Of a stretch of DNA of 64,000 nucleotides, positions 35,894 through 49,209 are shown in pieces; within the stretch, counting starts at the first letter, position 1, and every line of letters begins with the position of its first letter. This DNA comes from Marchantia polymorpha subsp. ruderalis. Taxonomy: Eukaryota > Streptophyta > Marchantiopsida > Marchantiales > Marchantiaceae. The notes under the pieces were generated by a model. The model did not search any database, was not told the DNA's origin, and was given only the letters and a program-made list of their open reading frames with translations. The position numbers and the translations under genes were made by a program. Location: positions 10,503,501 to 10,567,500 of the forward strand of contig AP031355.1 in the NCBI GenBank assembly GCA_037833965.1, given 5' to 3'.

Positions 35894-38700
35894 GTATGAT
35901 TATTTTGAATATATGTTGATGATTTTTGATATCAATACATTTATGAAATTGATAAAAATATATTTTATTCAAATCTAGATAAATTTTTTATTTTTTTTTA
36001 AGATTATATTTGAATATAGTAAAATCATAAGTGATCATAAACATCATTCACAAAAGCTACTTCAAGTTTTGAGAGAGAATAAATTTTAGTCTAAAATTTT
36101 TAAAATTTGAGCTAAGAAGTCAAAATTAAATTTTTAGATGATAAAGGTTAAAGCAAAATAAATTTAAGTGATGAATGAGAAGTTAGAAGTTTTTTAGAAA
36201 TGTACATCAAACTCAACATAAATTTTTTCTAAGACTCTCATGTTTTTATCGTAGATTTATGAAAAATTTTGCTTGTCTAGCTCAAGTTTTAACTTGAACG
36301 ACAAACCAATGAGTGTTAATTCCTATACCAACCTTGGTAGCTCATCATAAAAAATTAGAGATAAAAAACATATTCAACAAACGGATTTGATATCATAAAA
36401 TTCAGAAATATAATATTTGGTTCAATTTGGGAAAAAAAAAGACGTTTATCATATAAATCACTTTACAAATCAGTTATAAAATCTAGCTAATGCATTTTTT
36501 TATATTTCAAAAATTTGAATAGATGTTCAACAAATACGTCGCGTCTTAAAAAGAAATAGATTTGTAATCAACTTTACTTAGTTAGAACCAAAGTAGAGTT
36601 TATTCAAAATAAAATTTTAATTAACTTATATTAAATTATCTATAGTCGTCATGTTATCAATCCGTGGGTTTGTTAGTTAAAGATTGAATTTGCTAGTTGA
36701 GAACGATACATCAAAAATCCGTATGTTTGTTAGCAGTATTTGCCATGTCATCAAATCACTAAGAGTGGAATGTATAATGAAAGTAAATTTTATTTTCTTG
36801 TACTTGTTGGCAAGATCTATATAAGAGAAAGAATAATCATTCTAGTTGTGTTTTATCTTCAAAATTGTGTTCTATCTTTTAATGACTTATTCTCTTGATC
36901 CTTAATGTTACATATTTCATTATAATGTAATACTATATATATATATATATATAATTTGATTTCAACTAACTAAAGATGTTTACGGTACTTTCAATCTTCT
37001 ACAATGATCTTTTTGGGTTTAAATCTCAATATATTTGCCAATCCAGACTACTTTAATGCACTTATGACTTGTATTTTCCACAAGACATAATCACTTCGTC
37101 AATCAAATTTTGAAATGTCAAACTTAACTGCAAACTTAATAGTTTTCATGCTTATTTTACTTCAAAAAATGTTATTGTTGATTGTTGGATGTCGTAGGTA
37201 GTTGACGGCAGCTTCCACATTCTTGATAAAAATTTCAAAAGCTTTGATGGATACTTTTGAAGTCTTAGCTGTCTTACACACCGAATATAATGTAATATAG
37301 GTCAATCGACGTGTAAACATGCTTTTCAAGAGTGAAAACATTAAATAGCCTTCGCCCTGAGAGATCCATGGGTTACTCTGCCACACACATACTGTTACTC
37401 AATGTTGGCTGTAAAGTGTTTCAAACCCCTCTCGAGATGCAATTTATTGTATAAATTTTCCCCGTTTAACAAAACTCAATAATTTGTAATACTAAATCAA
37501 AGTTTTCTTAGTATTTTCAAAATAAAAGTCAGTTCACTATCTTATTTTGAGTATTTGCAAAAAAATTGAAATTCAACCATTATAGCCATCATATTCTCCA
37601 CCTCAAGAATAATTTCTAAAAATCAACTTTGTTGATAAAAAATAAATGATCAAGTTTAAAATCACATTGAAGAATATCACTCAGAAGATAAATCCACCTA
37701 GATTTTCATCTTTTATACTATTAAATAACCTTCAAAATAAAATACTTAAGTTTTTACAAAAATGACCAATACTCATTACCTTTCAATGAAAAAATTAATG
37801 ATCATTTTGCATACATTATAAAAAATAACTATATATTGCAAGTTAAGTGATGTGCTTATTTGTACTTGAATTTCATAAATTGTCTATCTTTACTTATATT
37901 CTAAAATAAAAGCAATGAATTTTTACTAGCTTACAGTAAGAACATGTAGTGTCATGCTCTATATATTATAATACATCCTAAAGCTTTTGATTTGTTAAAT
38001 TGCTAAACATTTGTTGATCACATGCTATTATAATCTAATGCTCACTAAAGTCTGACTACTTGTAGGGAAGAGAGTAAACCTTGCCGTTGCAAATGATGTT
38101 GTCACGCAATGTATCAACATATGGTTCATCTTCATATCTAATTTTTTCATTGGAGCATGATATATTAATGTCCCATATTTCAAAAAGCTTCATTTGTCTT
38201 GAAAGTACAGCTCATGATCTTAAAACCTATCCAAGTTGATAGCCACGGATCTTGTGGCTACTGCTATGAAATCCAAATATTAGCATTTGTTTATCACATA
38301 AAATTATAACAAGTGAAAAAATTAAATTTACCATCTAAAAATTGTCGATCAAACATTAAAAATGAGAAGTGTTACAGATGGTGCAAAGTTTTAGCCAAAC
38401 AAGGAGGCAGTGAGAACTTTATTTAAACAGGATGGGGATTGGGACTTTGTCCAAGAGAAAGTTGAAGCGTATTTTTTCCAACATGGAGTCGGTGCCGACT
38501 TTTTCACTTTAGAGCGATCTAGCAATATAAATGGAAAGCTTCAAGACATTGTCTCTCACTCTTGAAAACACTAGTTTCATATACTTGACATTTTAGCATC
38601 ATAACTAAGTCTTGTTTTCTGGTTAGTATTTCCATCTTTCTCACTGCATGGATTATTACTTCAAGTTTTAGAGCTGCGAGTGTTATTCCGAGCTTGTGTA
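35894..38700. other. AT-rich intergenic DNA with an (AT)n microsatellite
   Basis: Very AT-rich. A pure (TA)n run occupies about 36934-36953. No coding or RNA gene supported. Confidence 0.6.
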
Positions 38701-38739
38701 AGTTGAACGTCTGCATCAATTTTCCAAGAGTCCACTTTC

Positions 38740-40730
38740 AAGATGGATGACACTTTCAACATCAAGACGTGATTGTCATGCTACAACTGCTATAACAAGA
38801 AAATGTCATCCAACGAAACGCCATGGAACAGCTCGGAGTTGCTCAAGCTCCAATTTATGTTTCACCTTCCGCAACAAATCCAATCAACAAGCGCCAAAAG
38901 AACCTGAAGTAAACTTGCCAAAAATTTTTGATGAAGATTGTACAAAACTTTGAGATTTTGTCAGTCAAGTTTGACTTGTGTCCATCTCCAACCACAGAGT
39001 AACACAACAAAAGATACACAAGTTGGACTCATTAGATCACTGCTCACTGAAACTACGTTATTTTTTATTTTGTCAATACTGGAGAAGTATTTTCCACTTC
39101 TGACAAAACTTGATCAAGTCTTGAAAAAAATCAGCAGAATCTATTGAGAAAGAGATTAAGCCCTTATAACAGCAACAAAACTTTGAACAATGAATGCATC
39201 CAGCTTCACCATGCGTTGTAGAGTTTCAACAACTTGCATCGGACTTTGATTGGAACGATACAGCTCTCATCATCATATTTCAATGGAAACTTCACAACGA
39301 TATCAATCCCTTATTGCTTTACTTTCCCAAACCAATTACTCCTTCGGAAGCCAAATCGACAATGCCAATTACTCCTTCCATGCAAATCGACACTTTGAGA
39401 GTTAGTAAGCTAACCGAAGAATGGAAAGAGTGACTTTACAAGGAGTACCCTGTGTTTTTATTGTGAATGCAAGTACCACATTTAAAAAAATTGCCAATTG
39501 AAATCTCAAGGGTCAAAAGCACACAAATTTTGGTGTACTTCAAGCACTTATGAGCCAAGTCACAAGGAGATAAAGTCAAAAAACAAAAATAGTTAGTCAC
39601 ATCAGGGAACATACGGTTAACAAGTGTTGTAACATCATCAATTTTCATCATATACTTTGAATTCTTGTTGTTTTACTTTGTTGTTTAAAATATATTTTCA
39701 TCCACACAACATAATAGTTGAAATTTTGTTAGTTTTGGAAACTCAGCTTGTTTTATTGAAATAAATCTTGTAAACTGTCATAATTTTTCCATAATTCCTA
39801 ACAAATATCTTGTGACAATAGAGGTTATCAACGGTAGACCTTTGATATAAGGAGATTTCATTCAATTAACTAAATCTTTAGACATTATCCTAGGAGAGCA
39901 TCAAAATACTATTGTGATCCATATCATATTCAATATGTTCTTACTCTAATAATTTGGTCTTAAGTGTCACTTGTTAGAGATGATTAATTTGAATAAAGAT
40001 TAACAAAACGAAAGCTTACATATCAAACATTAGTTTTTCATATTTTGTCTAGCCAACTTAGAAATATTTCAAACGCTTGTACTTTCCAAATCCAAGGTTA
40101 AAGTTCCGTTGGTGCCCAAACAATTATGAGTACGGTCAAGAAAGAAAATATGTTTATAATTTATATAATCTCATAACTGTTAAAAAGTTCAACCAAGTTA
40201 CCATCAAAATATGAAGACAATTTAAAGTTTTTTGAAAAGAAGTACGATGATACAATTCCTTAACATTGATTTTATGATTGTGGCATCAAACTCCAAGAAG
40301 ATGAAACCTCACTTTGGTTCAATGTACCGCTTCTCCCATAGCTTGCCTCACTGCGAGATTACCTCGATGAAAATCTTGAGAATAACTTCACTCTACATAA
40401 TAAGTTACCTGTTGGAGCTCCTAAACTATTTATCAAGAAGAAATACAACTCTCTTTGAATGTGCATGGAATATCGTGAACTGAACAAGGTCAAAATCAAT
40501 AACTGTATCCATTGCCGCTGATTTCAGGGCTTCTTGAACACTTTGGTCAAGCAAAGATCCATACCAAGATTGATCTTCATGGAGCGTACAATAGTAAGTA
40601 TCAAGGAAATTAACCAATGAAATAGTCCAGTACCAACTAGTTATAACCGCGTTGGATACAATATCATGCTTTTTGGTAATACCCTGACATCTTTCAACTC
40701 TTGACGAACGATGTAAAACGAATGGGTAGA
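38740..40730 (+). mobile_element. Decayed Ty3/gypsy retrotransposon fossil (gag and RT remnants)
   Basis: Gag remnants lie at about 38850-39440: 'FQQLASDFDWNDTALI' and 'VGLIRSLLTETTLF' are typical of plant Ty3/gypsy Gag. A reverse transcriptase N-terminal remnant lies at about 40270-40720, with words like 'MYRFS', a 'GAPKLFIKKK'-like stretch and a downstream 'KIDLHGAYN'-like stretch. Protease and the later pol regions are missing or unrecognisable, and no LTRs were found. The element is old, AT-drifted and broken many times. Confidence 0.7.
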
Positions 40731-41330
40731 ATGTAATAACTGTGACTATGGAACTAAATTATAACTATTGGTTATGGAATCTTCATACAGTTGTGTTTTC
40801 AAATATTAGTGCTGATATATCGGATCACACCAACAACAAAACGGAGGGATTGTCATATTTTCGATATAGATACATGGATTTCAACTCAGAATCTTTGACT
40901 AGCACAAGAACTTATTAACGCATTTGAGTCACATGTAGCGCTTACATCCCACGAACAGATGGACGCTAGCACAGAATAAAGCTCTTCTGGGCATAACCAG
41001 CTTCCTGAAACTTCCCAGCGAAAAAAAGCAACCTCATTTTCCTCGGACTAGAATTTGTTGCCACGGTCTGATTGTGGACCTTGTCCTCTTTGTCACCTGA
41101 TGTGGCTGCTATTAGCATCGCACGCAACGATCGCGACCATGTTCCAGAGCTTGAACACAGGAACGGACCTCTGGGCTCGAGGTCTTTCCATGCGTCTAGT
41201 GGAACTGTGTAGTTTATTCAGACGACATGACCATGTTCCCAATTTCGCGCAGAGCCAGTAAGGCCGTACCAAGGCAACCACCTGCTCAACCGACATGGCT
41301 CAGAAGAAAGACGAACCGGAGACCGCCTTC
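40731..41330. other. Unassigned sequence
   Basis: Moderate-GC patch at 41040-41330 with short ORFs on both strands (plus 41055-41261, minus 41093-41296), none recognised. Confidence 0.35.
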
Positions 41331-41333
41331 GCG

Positions 41334-41690
41334 TGATCATGCCAAATATCATCCAGACATTGCATCTGATTAATTGATTGTTTGAGTTTGATCTGAGTGT
41401 TTGATTGAATATCTATTGTCGGACTCTGGCATCAATCTTTTCTTTTAATGTATATAAAGTGATGGATGAAGACTTAACATCCAGTCTGAAATCACTTTGA
41501 GGGCTCCTTGTCCTATGGTAACCTTTTGTTAGAAAAAGTTAGTGCTGATTCACGAGTGGAGACCAGTTGGGCGTAAGGCCGGTGTGTTTCTTTTTGATGG
41601 TAACGATCAGTCTCAAACGAAAGCAGTGAGGATGAGTACTTATGGGAAGTCAGTACTCTTATTATTCGAGTATGTGAATGACCAAGAAAT
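41334..41690. repeat. Duplicated block X, left copy
   Basis: Starts 'atgccaaatatcatccagac' and matches 44909-45240 through 'gtatgtgaatgaccaag', roughly 85-90% identical by eye with indels. A plus ORF crosses this copy (41542-41736) but is interrupted in the other copy, so I regard it as non-coding. Confidence 0.8.
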
Positions 41691-43982
41691 AATACAGAAC
41701 CGGCTAGCCGGCCAAGACATATTGGCTCCACTTTGATGTCCTCCGAGGGATACTGTGAAGCACATCTCTGTTCAGACATGGGAATTAACAGGTTACAAAC
41801 ATAACCTCAAGAAATAAGCTCTTTTGAAATCGAATTATGTGGACAATCGAAATTCGGGATGTCTGAATTATTTCTCTTTGCAGATGGATCAGATCGACAA
41901 TGCATGATGCACGACGACGTGGCAGGTACCCATCAACACTGATCCTTGGAACATACTTTCTTGTTTGATTTGACATTGCAATGGCATACTGCTCAATCGA
42001 TGATGCCTTCCGTCTCAACTTGCCAGCCACTTTCTTGTCGATGAAGAGTAGAAGAGCCCATTGTAGCTGCTTCCACAGTATATAATGCCAACGTTAAAGA
42101 CGACAGTCAAGTACATACATTTCCGAAACACAGTGCGAGTCAGACATCTGACATCCGTGTAAGAATCCGTGATGCTAGTGGCCCTTGGTGCAGATCAACT
42201 CAACAAATCGTGGTTTGGCTACTCAGTTGTTTCCCTCTCTGTCTGATCTAAAAGGATATTCTACGTTTGAACTGCAAACTACCCTCACTAGACCATGGGG
42301 TGGGCCAGTGAGCAGTACGGCAGATGCGCATCTAGGAGCAATTCTTGAGCAAATGTATCTCCGAGAATAGGTACGGTTTACGGAAATCGGTCAAATCTAA
42401 AGACTTTCAAAGTATATTTCCAGGTGGAATTCTTCATGGTCAGATGTCAGTTTTCAATCCAGGTAGAACTAACCTCTAATGAAAGAATTCCTCGCCTGGT
42501 CATGCAAATCTATACGAGTATGTTAAAGGTCTAGAGACCACTGATCACCCTGGCAGATCGCCCAATTCTTTGCTGTCTTCTTACAGGGTTAACATTTAAT
42601 ATGAATCCTCTGCCAAAACGTCATATATAAAGAGTGTGAAGAAAAGAAGATCAAATATGATTAATTCAAGTCTAAATAAAATCAAAAGTCTATTGTCCCA
42701 CGACATTATTTCGGTTTTTACAGAGGTCACCTTTCCTGACGGATCGAATCGATCCTAAAGAAAATGATTGTTAGGGATTGAAGTTCCACTCGAGATCATC
42801 ACGTACATTTCTGGTGATTCACGAAAGCCAATGTCAATCCTCCACTGATAATTTCTAATCACTGGATGTAGTTCTTCTGTTTCGCTTGGACGTATGGTTG
42901 CAGAGAGAATCTCCTATTCTCTTCTGGTCTATACTTCTGTGCGAATTCTTTCCACGATTTGCTCATTCATGCTTTGACAATGAGGTATAACTTTGGAAGA
43001 TAGTTGAATGCCAAACTGCTTTATAATATACTTGAACAGCATTAGGAGACCTGAAAACTTTCTGTCACCCGAAGTTGGAAATTCACTTTCTTCTTAGGCA
43101 TGACGTAGCTTGAATTTTCTGTTAAGAATGTACTCTTTGGTCTTCCATCATGCTCATGTACTTTGAACTTTTTGATATGTCTCATGGCATCTTCCGGTCT
43201 TACTTTAAGATATTAAAACATGTTAACACAGCTAATCCAACAGATTTCGTTGTATCACATCATGATTGTTACAGCACATGCTCCACCAAGTCGATTGCAT
43301 AATCTAACCTCGGTTCGACTTTGCGTGAAGTCAAAGGCTTTCAGTTTGCCTCCCAAGAGCGGATGAGGTCGAGCGAGTCGGGATTTTTGGATGAACACCA
43401 CCGAATTCAGCGAAGAAGAAATTCAGAGGAGCCAAAAATACAATGCGTATAGTGCCGCCAAACTCGAGAATTCAATCTGACATATAGAGTACGCGCGAGG
43501 GGCACATTGAATTCTCGAATTTTGGAAGCTCTGCGGACAATGTCAAAACCTGAACACGCTGCACGCGTACTCTATGCCTATGGGTCAAATGACTACTTCG
43601 CCTTTACATGGCCGGAGCTCAAGGCCCAAAGACGTCTGCAGAAATTGTAAAGCCGAAGGGGTTCTACAGCCTAAATCAGTATCCTTCGGCCGAAAAAATA
43701 GTCCCAGCTACCAGGCCCGAAAACGCACCCCTCGCACTACGTGCCAGCAGTAGTTATGGTGCCCGGCCGTAGATGGTGACAATTGGGCAAGAAAGTAAAC
43801 TGAAACGGTTCAGCCTATACATCGGTAAACCAGCCGCTCTTTTCAATATACCGCAATCACAAGTTGTATTCTTTTCATGGTATCACACACAATCGGAACG
43901 AGTCTACCTGCACCACATGATCGAAGGCGGCTTCTGCCCGTGACATAAAATTTCTAAGGCATCTACAGTAAGAGTATCTTGT
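41691..43982. other. Unassigned sequence with one 13-bp inverted repeat
   Basis: No gene recognised. A GC-rich patch at 43360-43780 contains a perfect inverted repeat, 43464-43476 with 43506-43518 (tcgagaattcaat), and a partly overlapping weaker one built on 'agagtacgcgcg'. Confidence 0.4.
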
Positions 43983-44875
43983 TTATAAGAATCTAGTCAT
44001 TGCAACATCCACAAGATTTGAAAATTCTAGCAATGTTAAACTGATAGAGGCACTCCAGGTTAGTGAAATCATAAGAACCAGGGTTAACGTCAGTCTCCTC
44101 TGTACAAAAAGTGGGACAAGTACTTCGACAACTGAAGAGTAATTTCTGTTCAATTGCAAATACTCTCGTCGACCTTCAAGAGTGGCAATCAAACGATCTC
44201 CACCAGCGGAAGAGTTTTGAGATGTACTACATGTACTGCATGACCAATGTACGTAAACATTGACAAAGACTTTATGAACAGAATCAAATCTAGTCACCCA
44301 TTTTCATTGATTCACGTAATCACTTTGTCATACTCCGACTCCTAATTTCGAACGATCGTTCGATCGTCTAGTATTGAATCTAGTAGTCCTATCGCTCTCT
44401 GAGGTCTGGTATACAGTTATGTTCATTTGCCAACTTCACATCAGAAATGATTTCATGACGTGAAGAAAAAAATCATGAGCTAAATATCAAAATTCTATCA
44501 TCTATCGTTCATACTGTCACTATAGTCAATCCTGCGATTCTAAATCTTCTCTTTCATTCCCAGTCGGTCAATGATAAAGAAACTCCTGACTTGAGACAGC
44601 ACTTGCTAAATGAATCAAATGAAGCGCGCCAATGTTCTACGCCAGGAATGCGAACATAAACCTTGAACTCCATTGGAGCTCGCTTCGATGAGTACTGTAA
44701 GCTACTTCAATTTGGTTCTATGTGTGCTCACGCAGGGGTAGATTCCACTGATTGCCTCCTGGCTCCTCTCTTTGACCTCGAATTGACTGCAAATTTCAGG
44801 CTACTCTCATAAAGACCAGCAGCGTGCTCCTCGGCATTCCACTCTCCACCGTAATAATCTTCCTCCGTGGAAAGT
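43983..44875. repeat. Duplicated block Y, left copy (NRT2 3' flank)
   Basis: Matches 45246-46157 almost end to end (for example 'tccacaagatttgaaa.ttctagca', 'gtcagtctcctctgtacaaaaagtgggacaagtacttc'). It carries the 3' tail of the NRT2 gene at its right end. Identity is roughly 90% with a few indels. Confidence 0.85.
44728..44871 (-). pseudogene. Truncated NRT2 3'-end copy
   Basis: The last 47 codons of the neighbouring NRT2 gene are present here in frame to the same stop, beginning [11 protein letters not shown] and ending QSVESTPA. Only three residues differ from the full gene (A to G, H to Y, E to K). Upstream sequence is unrelated to NRT2, so this is a duplicated gene end and cannot make a transporter. 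The near identity implies a recent duplication or conversion. Confidence 0.85.
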
Positions 44876-44908
44876 TTAATAATCTCAGTGTAATAATCTT
44901 CCTCCTCA

Positions 44909-45240
44909 TGCCAAATATCATCCAGACATCGCAGGCAGCAATGTTTGGATAGCAGTAATCCATTGGCGGACTCTGGGATCAATCTTTTCTGTAATATATA
45001 TACAGTGATTGATGAAGACTGAACATCCAGTCTGAAATCACTTTGAGGGCTCCTTGTCCTATGGAAACCTTTTTTTTAGAAATGTTAATGCTGATTCACG
45101 AGTGGAGACCAGTTGGGTGCAGGGCCGGTGTGTTTCTTTTTGACTGATGGGAACGATCATTCTCAAGCGAAAGCGGTGAGGATGAGTACTTATGGGAAGT
45201 CAGTACCCTTACTCTTCGAGTATGTGAATGACCAAGATCC
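44909..45240. repeat. Duplicated block X, right copy
   Basis: Second copy of the block at 41334-41690, wedged between the two copies of block Y. This gives the order Y-X-Y beside NRT2. Confidence 0.8.
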
Positions 45241-45245
45241 AAATC

Positions 45246-46157
45246 TTATCAAAATCTAGTCATTGAACCATCCACAAGATTTGAAAGTTCTAGCAATATT
45301 AAACTGATAGAGGCAGTCCAATGTTGTGAAATCATATAACCAGGGACACCGTCAGTCTCCTCTGTACAAAAAGTGGGACAAGTACTTCCAACCTTCTGGT
45401 CTTCGACACCTGAAGAATATTCTCTGCTAACTTGCAACTACTGTCGTCGACGTATTCTACGACCTTCACGAGTGGCAATCAAACGATCTTCACCAGCAGA
45501 AGAGTTTTGGGATACTACATGTACTGCATGACCAATGTACGTAAACCTCGAAGAAGAGTTTATAAACAGAACCAAATATAGTCACCCATTCGCATTGATT
45601 GACGTAATCCCTATGTCATACTCCGAGTCCTAATTTCGAACGATCATTCGAACGTCTAGTCTTGAATCTAGTAGTCCTATCGCTCTCTGAGGTCTGGTAT
45701 ACAGCTATGTTCATTTGCCAACTTCGCATCAGAAATGATTTCATGATGTGAAGAAAAAAATCATGAGCTAAATATCCAAATTTTATCATCTATCCTTCCT
45801 ACTGTAACTCTAGTCAATCCTGCGATTCTATGTCTTCTCTTTCATTCCCAGTTGGTCAATGATAAGAAAACTCCTGACTTGAGACAGCACTTGCTAAGTG
45901 TTCAACTGTAGTACGCCAATGTTCTACGGCAGCAGTGAGAACATAAACCTTGAAAGCCATTGGAGCTCTCTTCGATGAGTACTGGAAGCTCCTTCAATTT
46001 GGTTCTATATGTGCTCACGCAGGGGTAGATTCCACTGATTGCCTCCTGGCTCCTCTCTCTGACCTCGAATTGACTGCAAATTTCAGGCTACTCTCATGGA
46101 GACCAGCAGCGTGCTCCTCGGCATTCCACTCTGCACCGTAGTAATCTTCCTCCGTGG
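45246..46157. repeat. Duplicated block Y, right copy
   Basis: Contains the 3' flank and last codons of the intact NRT2 gene. Left half (45246-46014) is the probable 3' UTR and downstream region. See the left copy at 43983-44875. Confidence 0.85.
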
Positions 46158-47541
46158 ATTTGACTCTAGGAGGGCAGATCATACCTCCCCATTGCGGGAA
46201 GTACACCAAGAACAGGACAGAAGTGCACGCCACTGTCATCACCCCCATCAGCATGATACCCGTCTCGGTCGAGTACTTGGAGCTCGAAAAGAACAGAACC
46301 TGAGTGAGAATGGACCCAACATTTCCTCCGGCACCAATGAAACCCGAGATTATTCCCAGCGACCTTCGAGAGATGAACGGAATCACTCCGAACGTGGCTC
46401 CACAAGCCGCCTGGACGAAGACGGAGAAGATGAGCATCACAACAATGGAGCTGGTGAGCTGGTGAGTGATTCCCAGAATGATGCACAGAACTCCTCCGAG
46501 CGTTTGGATAATCCACAGAGCCCACAGACGGCCTCTCATGCCGAACCTGCGCGCCATCAAGTCAGAGATGATTCCACCAGCTGGTCGAGCGAAAATGTTC
46601 ATGAATCCGAAGGTGGACGCGATGATCCCTGCCGTGGACAGATTGACGTCGAACCGATCGTAGAAGTACTCGGCGATGATGTTATCGACCGTCAGCTCCA
46701 CTCCCAAGCAGTAACCGTACGTGATTGTGAAGATCCACGTCCTGTAGTTCGTGGCGCCGTGATACAGAACCTTGCCGAATGTGTCCGGGACCTTGTTTCC
46801 TGAGCGCTTCAGAGCTGCGTAGTTTCCATCCGGCAGATCCTGTCCCAGAGTGAGGACGAGCAGCCCCATCACCACGTGCATCACCCCCGGAACGAAGAAG
46901 GCGAGACGCCAGGCCGTGAAGTACTCGGCTCCAAATTGGTGCTGGATGAGGCTGAAAACCAACGGCATCACCAGCTGAGTCACGCCGCCTCCCACATTTC
47001 CCCAGCCAGCAGCCGTGCCGTTCGCCAGGCCCACAATCTTGCTGTTGAACATGGAGCTCATCCAGAATTGGCACGACACGAATGTTGCCAGAGCGAAGCT
47101 AATGAAGAACCGCACCATGATAAACCCCGTGATGCTGTTGACGAGCGGCATGCAGAACACAGCCGGAGCTGTCACCATGATGAGGATCGCACATCCGTAG
47201 CGAGGACCCGCGAGATCGCAAATGGTTCCCATCAGCAGGCGGGAGATGATCGAGCCTGAGACTGAGGCGACGGCAGCATTCGCAATGTCTACCTTTGTCA
47301 GGTCGAGGTTGTCTCGGATGACGGGCATGAGAGGAGGCGGGGCAAATGTGGAAAAAAAGCAGGTCATGAAAGAGATCCATGACAAGTGAAAGGTTAGCAT
47401 GTGCGGTGATGCAAACGAGTACAGACGAAGTGTCTTCGCTTTGTGTTCGGAGTCCACGGGAAGTGCAAACTTGTTACCCTTCAGATCGGTAGCTTCATCG
47501 CCAGGAACCGAGAAGGCAGACTCTTGACCTTGTGGAGCCAT
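46015..47541 (-). CDS. NRT2: High-affinity nitrate transporter, NRT2 family (MFS/NNP)
   Basis: 508 residues in one exon from the second in-frame ATG ([10 protein letters not shown]). An ATG three codons upstream (47550) is also possible. Twelve hydrophobic segments typical of the major facilitator superfamily run from about 45 to 450. The MFS loop 2-3 motif is '[12 protein letters not shown]' (105-116). Both nitrate/nitrite-porter signatures are present: '[10 protein letters not shown]' (177-186) and 'GAGGNVGS' (403-410). The charged C-terminal tail (461-508) with several Ser/Thr is cytosolic and a likely phosphorylation region. The family imports nitrate with protons at the plasma membrane, usually with a NAR2/NRT3 partner, which is not in this window. 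Frame intact. Confidence 0.95.
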   Translation of the reverse strand: MAPQGQESAFSVPGDEATDLKGNKFALPVDSEHKAKTLRLYSFASPHMLTFHLSWISFMTCFFSTFAPPPLMPVIRDNLDLTKVDIANAAVASVSGSIISRLLMGTICDLAGPRYGCAILIMVTAPAVFCMPLVNSITGFIMVRFFISFALATFVSCQFWMSSMFNSKIVGLANGTAAGWGNVGGGVTQLVMPLVFSLIQHQFGAEYFTAWRLAFFVPGVMHVVMGLLVLTLGQDLPDGNYAALKRSGNKVPDTFGKVLYHGATNYRTWIFTITYGYCLGVELTVDNIIAEYFYDRFDVNLSTAGIIASTFGFMNIFARPAGGIISDLMARRFGMRGRLWALWIIQTLGGVLCIILGITHQLTSSIVVMLIFSVFVQAACGATFGVIPFISRRSLGIISGFIGAGGNVGSILTQVLFFSSSKYSTETGIMLMGVMTVACTSVLFLVYFPQWGGMICPPRVKSTEEDYYGAEWNAEEHAAGLHESSLKFAVNSRSERGARRQSVESTPA

Positions 47542-47812
47542 AGTTCGCACGTCCTCAGATGCTGCGAGCGACCTCAGTGTCCACCAGCAGCTGCTGCGTG
47601 CGAGCTCGATGTCGGCTCCTCTTCGCCAGTAACAATCGGAAGTTCAGTATGAGCTGAGCGAGCTTGCACCCAACAGAACTGAACTTGCAAAATGCTGCTC
47701 TACATTATTGGGCTATCAGCTCGGAACACTACTTTGGAGAGTGGTGTTCAAGGCCTGGTACGAAATGTACTTGCATTGGATCTTGTTTGATTGAATTGAT
47801 GCAGAGTTCACG

Positions 47813-47819
47813 TTTTATA
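47813..47819 (-). promoter_or_regulatory. Candidate TATA box of NRT2
   Basis: Reads TATAAAA on the minus strand, about 270 bp before the NRT2 start codon. The distance implies a leader of about 240 bases, acceptable for this gene family. Not tested further. Confidence 0.4.
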
Positions 47820-47854
47820 TGAAACTTTAAAGGGGCAGCTAGTGCGGCGTAGCC

Positions 47855-48430
47855 ATATGCAACAACACGTCCTCGGATCCTGGACTTCCAACCAGTTCAA
47901 GGGCCCCAGACTCACTCTCGTGTAGCCGCAGAATTTCAACTGGTTGTCCCTGAGCAAGCGTTTACCACCTTGACATAAAAGCAAGTAAAGTGCCTGCGAA
48001 TGTGAAGTATAATTGTCATGAGAAATTCGAAATCATGAGGTCATCCAGCATCATGTAAATCCTATTGCCGCTTGACTATTCCCTCAGTGCCAAACTTCAT
48101 CGTTGTCATGATTGTAGATGGTACACTATCATCTGCTCATGATGTTCCAAGGAAAGGGCGTGGTCAGTATCAGTATCAGAGTGGATCTGGATTGTATTTT
48201 TGATGGATGTACTTTGAGTGGATCCTCAGCTCAATTCATGTCTGAAGTACCCCTTACACTAATGTGACTCGGCACTCATGCTTGACTGTCACTATTGCTT
48301 TTTCATGTTTACCAACAGTCAATGAGCCAACGACCTTTCAGACGTTGAGAGCCCAAAAACATCAGCGTCCCCCGATGTTGGACTAAACAATGGTTGATTT
48401 AAGAACGATGAACGATGAGTTCTACTTTTG
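47855..48430. repeat. NRT2 upstream duplicated block, proximal copy
   Basis: Matches 49210-49745 in order: 'cgtcctcggatcctggacttccaac' counterpart, then 'tcatgtttaccaacagtcaatg', 'gacctttcagac' and 'gatttaagaacgaa'-like words. Divergence is substantial (roughly 70% or less in places), so this is older than the duplication on the 3' side. Confidence 0.6.
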
Positions 48431-49209
48431 GCTCATATAACCAGAAGATGTGGACCTGAAACCATTCGATATCTCACGACACAACAGTTTAAGGTCGTGT
48501 GGCCAGATTCAGTGCACTTCAGCTAGAAACTGCAGAAGGCAACCGGTAGCATTTAGTGTAGAAGTAACCCTGTCTGAGACTGCCTTACCTAAGTGCAGAG
48601 TTCGGCTTTAAATTGTACCCCAAGATGTGGTTCGATATAAGTTTTGGCATGAATTTCCAATTATCAATAGCAATGTTGATGTATTTGATGATCATAAGTA
48701 GAAAGGAAACCTTACATGGGGCCAATTTAGGAGACAAAGTCCCATTCTCAGTAATGATGAGGTTATTCCCTGTACCAGAGCCCGTACTAGCCGCAGCATA
48801 TGGAACAAACTAGGCACCAAAACTCTAGCCCTGGATAAAGATCATGAGAAGATTTCAAGTTGAGCACACGTTGATTTAAAGTGTAGATTATAATACGTGA
48901 TTTATAAAACAGTGATTGGTTTATCCAGATTTCTCAAGACTAAACTTGAATGTGAATCACTTTTTTTCAAACTCGATCTTCTCTAGCTCCCGAACGATCA
49001 ATGTGAAAAACAAGCCAACTAGCCAGGCAGAAGAAGAGTGTAAGCTGAGCAGGCACTGAACAACGATGAACTCGTCACTTCCTGCACTGATGACTAATTT
49101 CTGAGTTCACCGGATTAGTCACATAGAGAATGGTGGCCTTACCCTTGAGAACTATTACTGCACAATATTGCTCTATATGATTCTGAGAACGGCTCACATA
49201 GCCTGTCCA
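48431..49209. other. Unassigned sequence
   Basis: A plus ORF at 48613-48813 (66 codons) has a hydrophobic centre but no recognised family. Nothing else supported. Confidence 0.35.

Noticed and set aside
41542-41736. Plus ORF in block X as a gene
   Set aside because: The same frame is interrupted in the second copy at 44909-45240.
46096-46803. 235-codon plus ORF opposite NRT2
   Set aside because: Antisense shadow with His/Asp/Glu/Arg-rich composition; NRT2 on the other strand is certain.
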